Source: Marinilabiliaceae bacterium
GTDB lineage: Bacteria > Bacteroidota > Bacteroidia > Bacteroidales > Marinilabiliaceae
Assembly (NCBI GenBank): GCA_016342595.1
Contig: JAEINY010000017.1
Location: 1-46,075, forward strand
DNA length: 46,075 bases
Reading direction: 5' to 3'
Shown piece after piece: positions 19,712 through 27,364 of this stretch. Both the position numbers and the translations under genes were made by a program. The number at the start of each line of letters is the position of its first letter. The first letter of the stretch is position 1. The notes under the pieces are model-generated. The model was not told where the DNA came from, did no database searches, and was given only the letters and a program-made list of their open reading frames with translations.

Positions 19712-20911
19712 ATGGAATCATCAAAATTCGATAAACGGGTAGGAAAGCTTTTTAAGGAGTATAATAAACTAATATCCAGGAACAATAAAAAGCAGAAAAA
19801 TGGTAATGGTATTTATGACCGCTATAAATATCCCATTGTCACACGTGATCACACGCCTCCGTTTTGGCGATACGATCTCAACGTCGAAACCAATCCTCAT
19901 TTAATGACGCGATTGGGTGTGAATACCACCTTTAATGCAGGTGCTATAAAGCTCGATGGGAAATATCTGATGGTGCTTAGAGTAGAAGGTTTTGATGTGA
20001 AATCTTTCTTTGCCGTGGCCGAAAGTGTTAATGGAGTGGATAACTTCAAGTTCTGGGATCATCCCATTGTGATGCCGGTAACAGAGGATCCGGAGATGAA
20101 TGTATATGATATGCGCCTGACGCAGCATGAAGATGGTTGGATTTATGGTTTGTTTTGTGCAGAACGGAAGGATGTATCCAAACCAGAAGATAGTTCAGCC
20201 GCTTTGGCCAGTTGTGGGATTGCCCGAACCAAAGATTTAAAGAATTGGGAGCGTCTGCCCGATCTCATATCCAACGCCTCTCAGCAACGTAATTGTGTGT
20301 TGCATCCGGAATATGTGAATGGACAATACATGATCTATACGCGTCCTCAAATGGGCTTTATCGATACCGGGGATAGCGGTATATGTGTTGGTTTCACCAA
20401 TTCCATGGACAATGCCAGGATTGATGAAGAAGTCATGGTTGATCCGCGTACCTACCATACCGTGAGAGAAGTGAAAAATGGCCAGGGGCCTGCTCCGCTA
20501 AAAACAGAACACGGATGGTTGCATCTGGCGCATGGTGTTCGGCGCACAGCTGCAGGTTTACGGTATTCCTTGTACTGTTTTTTGACGGACCTCAATCATC
20601 CTGAAAAAGTGATCAAACGACCGGGAGGTCATTTTATTGAACCCCTTGGTGATGAACGTGTGGGAGATGTATCCAATGTTACTTTTTCTAATGGGTGGAT
20701 ATTGGATGAAGATGGTAAGGTTTTTATTTACTATGCATCTTCAGATACGCGTATGCATGTGGCTACAACCACGCTTGATAAACTGTTAGACTATGTATTA
20801 AATACGCCGGAAGATGGTGGTAATACCAATGGTTGTGTTATTCAGCGGGATGGGATGATTACAAAAAATCTGAAAATTCTGGGTGAAAAATATCCTGATA
20901 TAGCTTTTTAA
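19712..20911 (+). CDS. GH130 beta-mannoside phosphorylase (mannosylglucose phosphorylase-like)
   Basis: This 399-residue protein without signal peptide is a cytoplasmic GH130 phosphorylase. These enzymes use phosphate to split beta-mannosides into mannose 1-phosphate and a sugar. The sequence closely recalls, from memory, the Bacteroides fragilis 4-O-beta-mannosyl-glucose phosphorylase (GH130_1): [46 protein letters not shown] with the expected catalytic D133, [34 protein letters not shown] and [16 protein letters not shown]. No mannobiose epimerase or GH26 mannanase, the usual partners of that enzyme, lies in the window. A mannosyl-GlcNAc substrate, as for GH130_2 enzymes, cannot be excluded. 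It is the last gene of the mannoside cluster and is followed by a terminator. Confidence 0.9.
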   Translation: MESSKFDKRVGKLFKEYNKLISRNNKKQKNGNGIYDRYKYPIVTRDHTPPFWRYDLNVETNPHLMTRLGVNTTFNAGAIKLDGKYLMVLRVEGFDVKSFFAVAESVNGVDNFKFWDHPIVMPVTEDPEMNVYDMRLTQHEDGWIYGLFCAERKDVSKPEDSSAALASCGIARTKDLKNWERLPDLISNASQQRNCVLHPEYVNGQYMIYTRPQMGFIDTGDSGICVGFTNSMDNARIDEEVMVDPRTYHTVREVKNGQGPAPLKTEHGWLHLAHGVRRTAAGLRYSLYCFLTDLNHPEKVIKRPGGHFIEPLGDERVGDVSNVTFSNGWILDEDGKVFIYYASSDTRMHVATTTLDKLLDYVLNTPEDGGNTNGCVIQRDGMITKNLKILGEKYPDIAF

Positions 20912-20919
20912 AAAAAAGG

Positions 20920-20950
20920 AAACTCCTCGGTGAATAATCGGGGAGTTTAA
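20920..20950 (+). terminator. Intrinsic terminator after the GH130 gene
   Basis: AAACTCCTCG (20920-20929) pairs with CGGGGAGTTT (20939-20948), giving ten base pairs including one G-T, around a 9-nt loop. An A-run precedes it and a T-rich stretch follows. It begins 9 bp after the stop codon. Confidence 0.75.
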
Positions 20951-20992
20951 ATGTTTTTGAAGAAAAGTAATTTTAGGCTGGGTGAAAGAGAA

Positions 20993-21112
20993 TTAAAAAA
21001 TAATAATGAACAGGAAGAGGGTCAGTAAGAAAAACTGAAGGATCAGAAAGCGAATGGGAATATCAATGTTTTGCAAGCTGGCAGCCAGTTGGCTAAAAAT
21101 TCTCATCATCAT
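20993..21112 (-). CDS. Putative 39-residue single-pass membrane peptide
   Basis: A short frame on the minus strand starts with three consecutive ATG codons and ends in TAA. It encodes 39 residues with an amphipathic N-terminus (MMMRIFSQLAASLQNIDI) and a hydrophobic C-terminal half (PIRFLILQFFLLTLFLFIII) long enough to cross the membrane once. It was found by reading the region and is too short for standard gene calling. I recognise no family. An inverted repeat, TTATTA(10 nt)TAATAA at 21123-21144, lies directly upstream and could be a regulator site. Its convergent position to the GH130 gene means it is not part of that operon. It may be a chance frame in AT-rich DNA. Confidence 0.35.
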   Translation of the reverse strand: MMMRIFSQLAASLQNIDIPIRFLILQFFLLTLFLFIIIF

Positions 21113-21640
21113 TGGGTAGTGATTATTAGTTAAGTTAGTAATAAAAATACTTCAAATATTAGTCCAATATCTTATCATCGTAAATGTATGATGAAGTAAA
21201 TGGCAAAAGGTTGCGTTTTGCTCTCATTTTTTTGGCCCCGTAAATTTAATTCTTATTGATACCAAAATCAATAGGTTAAAACTGTTTTTCATCGGCTGAA
21301 ATGATTAAGGGATAAGGAATAATTGACAAATTAAGTTTACACTTACAGTCCGTTTGAATTTGATAGTACCCTACCTGTAAATTGAAAAAAAAGAGATAAT
21401 CGGGGAAGAAATTTGATAGTAGCCTTTTTTTGAATGCGGTTAAAAATTAACGCAATGAAATTTTAGAGTGATAGAAAAAAAGTGGATACAATAATAAAAC
21501 ACGGGTCTGAAGATTATTGGTATGTGGTAGTAGAGAGATATCTCAATAAAATATTTGTAGGCCAAATGAATTAGTTAGTATCAAAATCCAGATCTAAAAT
21601 TTGTTTGTATCGGGTTACTTATAAAACTAAAGGCTTAATC
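21113..21640. other. Gene-free AT-rich stretch
   Basis: I see no credible gene here. The sequence AATTTGATAGTA occurs twice (21357-21368 and 21410-21421, 53 bp apart), each time followed by similar CC-containing sequence. A perfect 10-bp palindrome GAGATATCTC lies near 21535. Neither has a recognised function. Confidence 0.4.
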
Positions 21641-21758
21641 ATAGTTAAAGGTGGGTTGATTCATCCCATTCCGGGTTGTGGTGCTTTTCCTGTTTACACC
21701 ACGGGTTTCACCCGCGGCCATTCATATTCAATCCTTTCAGGATTATCCTTTTACAACC
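21641..21758. repeat. Multi-hairpin intergenic repeat (REP-like), copy 1
   Basis: About 110 bp are nearly identical to 25845-25960. Recognisable parts are CCCATTCCGGGTTGTGGTG, then TTTACACCACGGGTTTCACC, CGCGG and ATTCAATCCTTTCAGGATTAT. Short arms pair locally: GGTG with CACC, CGGGT with ACCCG, and AATCCT with AGGATT, so the transcript would form a row of hairpins. Similar sequences are, to my memory, common between genes in Bacteroidota. A 69-codon frame across it is an artefact. Confidence 0.7.
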
Positions 21759-21821
21759 ATGAAGGAGTACGTTGGCACCGTATAAAGGCCTATTTATTAG
21801 TACTAGTTATTTAAAAAGAAG

Positions 21822-22361
21822 TTAGTTTCGTCCTCTTCTGTGTCGTCTTCGTTTCATATTTTTTTGACCGTGGCCCTGATTTTTATTGCCATATTGAGGA
21901 TAGTCCAACAGCTCTTCAAGCATGGAGTTTAATTTCTGACTTTGTTCTTCAGTACAAATGGATCGCAGTTGTTGGATGTGTCCAATGGTAATCTGTTTCA
22001 TTTGTACATGGTGTTCTCCAATAGAGGCTGTTATTTTATTTAGTAATGGTTCATTTTCCGAATCCTGAATGAGTGTTTGGATCATTACCCCTCTTAACGA
22101 ATCCAATTGAGATAATTGTACAGAGAGTTTTTGACGATAATCGGACTCCATTTTTTGTGCTGTTTCCTTTTGATCAGGTGTGAAATTCAGTCGCCTGCAT
22201 ATCCCTCTGCCCATAAAATCTTGCTCACCGGATGCTGATGCCGATGTTTGGTCATAGGTAATCGGTGGTTTTATAAAATTTTTAATTATAAAATAGCCTC
22301 CTAAACCCGCCAGTGTGCCAATTAATAGCACTGAAAAAAGGATGAGAATTCGTTTATTCAT
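21822..22361 (-). CDS. Membrane-anchored periplasmic Spy/CpxP/CnrX-like protein
   Basis: This 179-residue protein has an N-terminal membrane anchor (about residues 4-26) and a helical periplasmic domain. The pattern of the domain (LNFTPDQKETAQKMESDYRQ, long charged helices, then IRSICTEEQSQKLNSMLEEL-type ending) resembles the Metal_resist/Spy/CpxP fold that includes the metal sensor CnrX. The residues of about 165-179 form a basic tail (KNMKRRRHRRGRN). The gene starts 2 bp after the anti-sigma stop codon, so the two are translated together. In the CnrYXH system such a protein senses the periplasmic signal and controls release of the sigma factor. A similar role is inferred here. The ligand (metal ion or misfolded protein) is unknown. 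Confidence 0.75.
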   Translation of the reverse strand: MNKRILILFSVLLIGTLAGLGGYFIIKNFIKPPITYDQTSASASGEQDFMGRGICRRLNFTPDQKETAQKMESDYRQKLSVQLSQLDSLRGVMIQTLIQDSENEPLLNKITASIGEHHVQMKQITIGHIQQLRSICTEEQSQKLNSMLEELLDYPQYGNKNQGHGQKNMKRRRHRRGRN

Positions 22362-22363
22362 AA

Positions 22364-22792
22364 TCAGGATAGTTCATTTAATAAATCCATTTCATTGGGT
22401 TCAACAGCCATCTCAAAGAAAAGAAATTCTTCCTGAGTGGGTTCCATTTTACTCTCATACGAGGTTTGAAATACAAATGGTAGTACGATACCGATTAACA
22501 TACCTGCCACGATCATAAACGCAGCAAGTTTTGGTTTAATAATATTGTAAAAACGAACCTCTTGCTCATGGTTTGATTCAATAGCTGCTTCAAGACGCGT
22601 CATGAAGAAAGGAGATATTTTTTCCTCTTTCTCCAATTTAATCAGGTTTTCTGCTTCGAGGATATATTCCCAGGCGCGATTACAATCGGGACATGACGAA
22701 AGATGTGCCCGCATTTCTTCGGTCATTTCCTGTTCATTGGAAATGTCAGACAGATTATTTCTGATTTCTTTACATCCCATAATTTCCGCCAT
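22364..22792 (-). CDS. Anti-sigma factor with zinc-finger (ZAS-type) domain
   Basis: This 142-residue membrane protein has a cytoplasmic N-terminal part with the zinc-binding pattern H30-x3-C34-x2-C37 (HLSSCPDC) plus C7. That is the layout of anti-sigma domains that clamp ECF sigma factors. A single membrane segment (about residues 88-108, AAFMIVAGMLIGIVLPFVF) and a short periplasmic tail follow. It overlaps the sigma gene by 23 bp, a typical translational coupling that keeps the two in balance. Together with the downstream Spy-like gene it would form a transmembrane signalling module. Function is assigned by architecture and neighbours. Confidence 0.85.
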   Translation of the reverse strand: MAEIMGCKEIRNNLSDISNEQEMTEEMRAHLSSCPDCNRAWEYILEAENLIKLEKEEKISPFFMTRLEAAIESNHEQEVRFYNIIKPKLAAFMIVAGMLIGIVLPFVFQTSYESKMEPTQEEFLFFEMAVEPNEMDLLNELS

Positions 22793-23366
22793 ATTTAATG
22801 ATGTAATGTTTCATGTTCTTCCGCGCCCTGTGAATGAGTGTATCCACAGTGGCCACCGGGAGGGTCATGATCTCTGATATTTCAGTATTGGTCAACTCTT
22901 TGTACTTGTTTAAGACAAATGCAATGCGTTGTTTTTTCGGTAACGATGATAACGCTTTCTTCAACATCTTTTTAGTCTCCTGCCGATTGATCCGGTCATC
23001 GGCTAAATTACCCGTATCAGATTGTTCATAACCGATCGTATCGGCCAGGCTATCAAGTGATAATTTGAATTTCTTAAATCGATCCCGTTGAACAAATTTC
23101 ATCGATTTGGTAACCGCAATTCGATACAGCCAGGTGGAAAATGACGATTGCCCCCGAAATTTCGGGAGCGATCGAAAGACTTCAATAAAAGTCTCCTGAC
23201 TCACATCATTGGCCTCATCCTTGTCATGGGTAAAACCTATACAAATGGTAAATACCTTTTGCTGATATCGTTCCGTCAATAGTCGGAAGGCATGATTGTT
23301 ACCTTCCAAAAATTCCGTGACAAGCTGCTGATCTGTTTGTGAAACCATAGATGAGTGAATTCTCAC
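22770..23366 (-). CDS. ECF (extracytoplasmic function) RNA polymerase sigma factor
   Basis: This 198-residue sigma-70 family protein has only regions 2 and 4. Region 2 includes DEANDVSQETFIEVFRSLPKF and FSTWLYRIAVTKSMKF (residues of about 25-95). Region 4 has LSSLPKKQRIAFVLNKYKEL and the DNA-binding helix around TEISEIMTLPVATVDTLIHRAR. An alternative start at Met7 (23348) is possible. The gene is second in the operon, 12 bp after the EF-hand-like gene, and overlaps the anti-sigma gene. An ECF-type promoter upstream of the operon suggests positive autoregulation. The subgroup resembles the sigma factors found with zf-HC2 anti-sigma and Spy-like proteins in Bacteroidota. Confidence 0.93.
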   Translation of the reverse strand: MRIHSSMVSQTDQQLVTEFLEGNNHAFRLLTERYQQKVFTICIGFTHDKDEANDVSQETFIEVFRSLPKFRGQSSFSTWLYRIAVTKSMKFVQRDRFKKFKLSLDSLADTIGYEQSDTGNLADDRINRQETKKMLKKALSSLPKKQRIAFVLNKYKELTNTEISEIMTLPVATVDTLIHRARKNMKHYIIKYGGNYGM

Positions 23367-23378
23367 TAAAAGTACAAA

Positions 23379-23765
23379 TTAGTTATTTGAACTTCGTCTA
23401 CAGTTGCTATTTCTTTGACGCATCCGTCTGTTTTTGCAGTTGGAGTTGTTTGCGTTGTCACAAATACCATCATTATTGGCATCTACAAAGTTTCGGCCTT
23501 GCCCTTGTCCATTACCGCGTCCGTTACCGCGTCCCTTGCCTTGCCCGTTTCGTTGTCCTTGCCTGCCATTACCATTCTCATAATTGTCACAAGTACCGTT
23601 GTTATTCTTGTCCACATAAAACGTACCCTTGTTCTGTTGTGGATTTGAAGCCTGAGTGGTTTGGGTTTTGGTCACTTCCTTTTTAGTAGTTGTTTGTGCA
23701 TGTGTGTCAGGATTTGACAATGCAAAGGCAATTAGGCCAATTACTACAATCATCATCTTTTTCAT
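23379..23765 (-). CDS. Secreted Asn/Gly/Arg-rich protein with two EF-hand-like loops
   Basis: This 128-residue protein has a type I signal peptide (to about Ala23, ending THAQ). The mature part contains two copies of a motif beginning F(Y)VD: DKNNNGTCDNYE and DANNDGICDNAN. These match the 12-residue calcium loop spacing (acidic or Asn at positions 1, 3 and 5, Gly at 6, Asp at 9; Glu at 12 in the first). Between them lies a flexible Gly/Asn/Gln/Arg repeat (GRGNGRGNGQGQGR). The C-terminus is basic and has further Cys and Arg residues. I recognise no named family; calcium binding is inferred. It is the first gene of the sigma-factor operon, directly behind the ECF-type promoter, so it is the likely main output of the circuit. 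Confidence 0.75.
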   Translation of the reverse strand: MKKMMIVVIGLIAFALSNPDTHAQTTTKKEVTKTQTTQASNPQQNKGTFYVDKNNNGTCDNYENGNGRQGQRNGQGKGRGNGRGNGQGQGRNFVDANNDGICDNANNSNCKNRRMRQRNSNCRRSSNN

Positions 23766-23792
23766 CTTCTTTCGTTTTAATGTTTATATCTC

Positions 23793-23822
23793 TTAGATCC
23801 ACATTGGGAAGAGAAACTTTCA
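23793..23822 (-). promoter_or_regulatory. ECF-type promoter of the sigma-factor operon
   Basis: On the minus strand TGAAAGTTT (-35, 23822-23814) is followed after 16 bp by TCTAA (-10, 23797-23793). This is the general arrangement of ECF promoters. No TAnnTTTG box is seen. The first start codon (23765) is about 20 nt below the predicted transcription start. The most economical reading is autoregulation by the operon's own sigma factor. Confidence 0.55.
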
Positions 23823-23914
23823 CATCATCTCAAAAAAAAAAATAAATTTTTGTAATTGCTTAGCAGCTTCTTTAAAATGAACCTCCTACATGGCACGATT
23901 TTTCTCTGACTGCG

Positions 23915-23945
23915 CCTGAAGTTTCACTGGTTATGTGGTTTCAGG
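23915..23945. other. Short inverted repeat upstream of the 21-bp array
   Basis: CCTGAA (23915-23920) pairs with TTCAGG (23940-23945), with an inner CAC/GTG pair. It is not followed by a T-run on the plus strand, so it is not an obvious terminator. Role unknown. Confidence 0.3.
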
Positions 23946-23989
23946 TATATTTTTAAATAAACTCCCGACTTTCAGCGTTTGAACCACCC

Positions 23990-24201
23990 CTGCAAATACG
24001 GGTACTTTAGCTGCAATGATGGTTATTCTTTCTGCAAAGGATAGTCAACTCACTGCAATGACTCGCTCATTGGGCTGCAAAGGGTACTCATTTCCTTGCA
24101 AAGGGTGGGGATTTCACAGCAAAGGGTGGGCTATTTGCCTGCAAATGGTGGTCGCTCTGCTGCAAAGATGAGCTCCGGACCTGCAAAGATGATGGAATGG
24201 A
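23990..24201. repeat. Ten degenerate 21/22-bp tandem repeats (CTGCAAAGGGTGG type)
   Basis: Units start at 23990, 24011, 24032, 24053, 24075, 24096, 24117, 24139, 24160 and 24181. Eight are 21 bp and two are 22 bp. Each begins (C/T)(T/A)GCAA, usually CTGCAAA, followed by a GG(G/T)TGG-like patch, while the rest of the unit drifts. The two 22-bp units break any reading frame, so this is not coding. The spacing equals two turns of B-DNA, putting the conserved block on one face of the helix. The array lies between the ECF sigma promoter and the metY promoter. Confidence 0.8.
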
Positions 24202-24270
24202 TGGGTGGTGGAAAAATAATGATTGCAAACCAGGAAAAAATGTGTTAATCGAAAAAATGCAGGATTAGTA

Positions 24271-24301
24271 TTTGAAATCAAGATCAAAATCTCTTTATTT
24301 G
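24271..24301 (+). promoter_or_regulatory. Housekeeping promoter of the metY leader
   Basis: TTTG at 24271-24274 (-33) is followed after 19 bp by TTTATTTG at 24294-24301, one mismatch from the TAnnTTTG -7 box. The leader-peptide start codon at 24313 lies only about 5 nt after the predicted transcription start. Confidence 0.65.
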
Positions 24302-24312
24302 TAAGCATCAAT

Positions 24313-24420
24313 ATGAAACAAATAGCAGTTCATATCATTACTTCTCAGTTCGCTCCCCGGCAAGGGACGAAACAATACCAAAACGGTATGATGGATATGA
24401 TGTGCATGATGACAAAATAG
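24313..24420 (+). CDS. Methionine-rich leader peptide of metY (putative attenuator)
   Basis: This 35-codon frame directly follows a good promoter and ends 116 bp before metY. The last ten residues read MMDMMCMMTK: six Met codons and one Cys codon in a run (Met codons 26, 27, 29, 30, 32 and 33), immediately before the stop. This is the classic design of a leader peptide that senses the charge state of the tRNA for the end product. metY makes the direct precursor of methionine using sulfide. The second Met codon cluster also forms the 5' arm of a hairpin with the sequence after the stop. The peptide itself has no other recognisable features and probably has no function beyond being translated. 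Confidence 0.65.
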   Translation: MKQIAVHIITSQFAPRQGTKQYQNGMMDMMCMMTK

Positions 24421-24483
24421 TTGTCACGACGCATCGTATCTAACCACAAAAGAAAATAAAAACTTACAGATCCCGATGCGTCG
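24399..24483 (+). promoter_or_regulatory. Two mutually exclusive hairpins of the metY leader
   Basis: Hairpin 1: GATGTG (24399-24404) pairs with CGCATC (24430-24435), and TGACAA (24410-24415) with TTGTCA (24421-24426); its 5' arm is made of Met codons. Hairpin 2: CGACGCATCG (24427-24436) pairs perfectly with CGATGCGTCG (24474-24483), extended by ATCT/AGAT. Both need 24430-24435, so only one can form. A ribosome stalled at the Met codons would block hairpin 1 and allow hairpin 2. A third hairpin, GTTGATGT/ACATTAAT with loop AAA (24500-24518), lies before metY. No T-run follows, so the output could be translation or Rho-dependent termination. Confidence 0.55.
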
Positions 24484-24509
24484 CAGCAAGTTGTTGAGTG
24501 TTGATGTAA

Positions 24510-25832
<1,323 letters not shown>

Positions 25833-25844
25833 TCAATCTCTATA

Positions 25845-25990
25845 ATAGTTACAGGTTGGTTGATTCAACCCATTCCGGGTTGTGGTGTTTTTGTTGTTTA
25901 CACCACGGGTTTCACCCGCGGTTATTAACATTCAATCCTTTCAGGATTATTCTTTTAATATACCACAACCCTGAAAAGGGTGGATGTTAA
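25845..25990. repeat. Multi-hairpin intergenic repeat (REP-like), copy 2
   Basis: This is the second copy of the element at 21641-21758, starting 12 bp after the metY stop codon. It includes GGTTGATTCAACC (GGTTG/CAACC arms), TTCCGGGTTGTGGTG, CACCACGGGTTTCACCCGCG and AATCCTTTCAGGATT, plus a longer tail with CACAACCCTGAAAAGGGTGG. It fills the gap between metY and hom. As a row of hairpins it could stabilise or end the metY transcript. Confidence 0.7.
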
Positions 25991-26053
25991 TATTTTGTAA
26001 CATTACCAGCCACTAATTGTGACAGCGCCTTATTTTAATAGCAGAATTACTAT

Positions 26054-26061
26054 TATTTTTG
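26054..26061 (+). promoter_or_regulatory. Probable -7 box for hom
   Basis: TATTTTTG matches TAnnTTTG exactly. No TTTG is at the -33 distance. The predicted start would give a leader of about 95 nt before hom that includes the small upstream frame at 26095. Confidence 0.35.
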
Positions 26062-26094
26062 CAGTGCAAAATATTTTCCATTGAATGGCCTGAA

Positions 26095-26166
26095 ATGACA
26101 ATCACAGCATTGCAGGCTATGCATTTCTTATTGAGGAGTGCACAAAAACCAAATTTGGTAACATGA
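26095..26166 (+). CDS. Putative 23-residue upstream ORF coupled to hom
   Basis: The frame MTITALQAMHFLLRSAQ plus six more residues ends with TGA at 26164-26166. This stop overlaps the hom start codon as ATGA, the usual arrangement of translational coupling. It contains three Thr, one Ile, two Met and four Leu residues. That is only mildly suggestive of an amino-acid-sensing leader. Translation of this frame would deliver ribosomes to hom. No family recognised. It may be a chance frame. Confidence 0.35.
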   Translation: MTITALQAMHFLLRSAQKPNLVT

Positions 26167-27359
26167 AACAAAAATTAAACATTGGCTTGTTCGGTTTCGG
26201 AGCAGTCGGACAAGGATTATACGATGTCCTTAAAACGAGCCCTGCTTTTGATGCTGAGATCACTAAGATTTGTGTGAAAAACAAAAAGAAAAGAAGCCTG
26301 CCGGAAGAATTTTTCTGTTATGACCAGGATGCTATTCTAAATGATGCTTCCATTAATACGGTGGTTGAATTAATTGATAATGCCGATGAAGCTTATACCA
26401 TTGTAAAACGCGCGCTTCAAAGCGGTAAAAATGTTGTTTCGGCTAATAAGAAGATGTTGGCTGAAAATATGACGGAGATGATTCAGTTGCAAAAAGAGCA
26501 CAATGTATCATTGCTTTATGAAGCTTCTGCCTGCGGTAGTATACCGGTTATTCGTAATCTGGAGGAGTATTACGACAATGATTTGATGTTATCGGTAACA
26601 GGAATTTTGAATGGTTCTTCCAATTATATTTTATCCAAGATATTTGACCATAATCAATCCTATCATCAGGCGCTAAAAGAGGCCCAGGATCTGGGATTTG
26701 CTGAGAGTGATCCGTCATTCGATGTGGAAGGATACGATTCATTGTTCAAATTGATTATTTTAACCCTCCATAGTTTCGGAACGATTGTAAAACCTGAAAA
26801 TGTGTTGACTTACGGGATATCAAATATCAATGATTTTGATATTCAATATTCCCGTGAGAAGGGCCGTAAAATTAAATTAGTTGGACAGGTAGAACGCATT
26901 GGCGAGAAGAAAATTTCACTGTTTGTATTGCCTCGGTTTGTAGGACGTGATAAGTACATTTATAGTGTAGAAGATGAGTTTAACGGTGTTGTAATTAAAG
27001 GAAAAGCTTACGATAAACAGTTTATGTTTGGAAAAGGCGCAGGTGGTCATCCGACCGGTTCAGCTGTATTGTCCGATATTACAGCTTTGGCGCATAACTA
27101 TAAGTACGAGTATAAGAAGATGAATTATTCCGGTGGTTTTTCCTATAATACGGATGGCGCCATGGAAGTTTATCTGCGTTATTCTAATGCGGATGTATTG
27201 GAATATTTTGACTTTGATGTTATTTCTGAGCAATATAGCGGACCAGAATACAATTATAAGATTGGGTCGATCAAACTATCCAACTTGATTAAGATCAAGG
27301 ATAGATTAAGAGATTTGGATATTTTCCTGGCAGCCACCGGGCGGTCGTTGAATTATTAA
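26163..27359 (+). CDS. hom: Homoserine dehydrogenase
   Basis: This 398-residue cytoplasmic enzyme reduces aspartate semialdehyde to homoserine, the branch point for threonine and methionine. The NAD(P)-binding motif GLFGFGAVGQGLY is at residues 8-20. The catalytic domain shows VTGILNGSSNYILSKI and FAESDPSFDVEGYDSLFKL, with the family's conserved Asp and Lys residues. It is monofunctional, with no aspartokinase part. The C-terminus after about residue 330 is short and shows no clear ACT regulatory domain. It shares the strand with metY 330 bp upstream and supplies that pathway. It converges on the ATP synthase operon at a bidirectional terminator. Confidence 0.93.
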   Translation: MKQKLNIGLFGFGAVGQGLYDVLKTSPAFDAEITKICVKNKKKRSLPEEFFCYDQDAILNDASINTVVELIDNADEAYTIVKRALQSGKNVVSANKKMLAENMTEMIQLQKEHNVSLLYEASACGSIPVIRNLEEYYDNDLMLSVTGILNGSSNYILSKIFDHNQSYHQALKEAQDLGFAESDPSFDVEGYDSLFKLIILTLHSFGTIVKPENVLTYGISNINDFDIQYSREKGRKIKLVGQVERIGEKKISLFVLPRFVGRDKYIYSVEDEFNGVVIKGKAYDKQFMFGKGAGGHPTGSAVLSDITALAHNYKYEYKKMNYSGGFSYNTDGAMEVYLRYSNADVLEYFDFDVISEQYSGPEYNYKIGSIKLSNLIKIKDRLRDLDIFLAATGRSLNY

Positions 27360-27364
27360 GAACA

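Noticed and set aside
21605..21814. 69-codon frame across the first REP-like repeat
   Set aside because: It lies over a non-coding repeat with local hairpins. The corresponding frame at the second copy is not kept, and the residues look unlike a protein.
23379..23765. Plus-strand frames at 23351-23686 and 23415-23648
   Set aside because: They are shadows of the EF-hand-like gene. The minus-strand frame has a signal peptide, internal motif repeats and operon context.
23990..24201. CRISPR array
   Set aside because: Units are 21-22 bp without separate spacers, are degenerate, and no cas genes are nearby.
24223..24312. N-terminal extension of the metY leader frame
   Set aside because: The promoter predicted at 24271-24301 lies inside this part, so translation would begin at 24313. 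The upstream residues show no features.
24427..24483. Classical intrinsic terminator before metY
   Set aside because: The stem is perfect, but the sequence after it (CAGCAAGTTGTTGAG) has no T-run.
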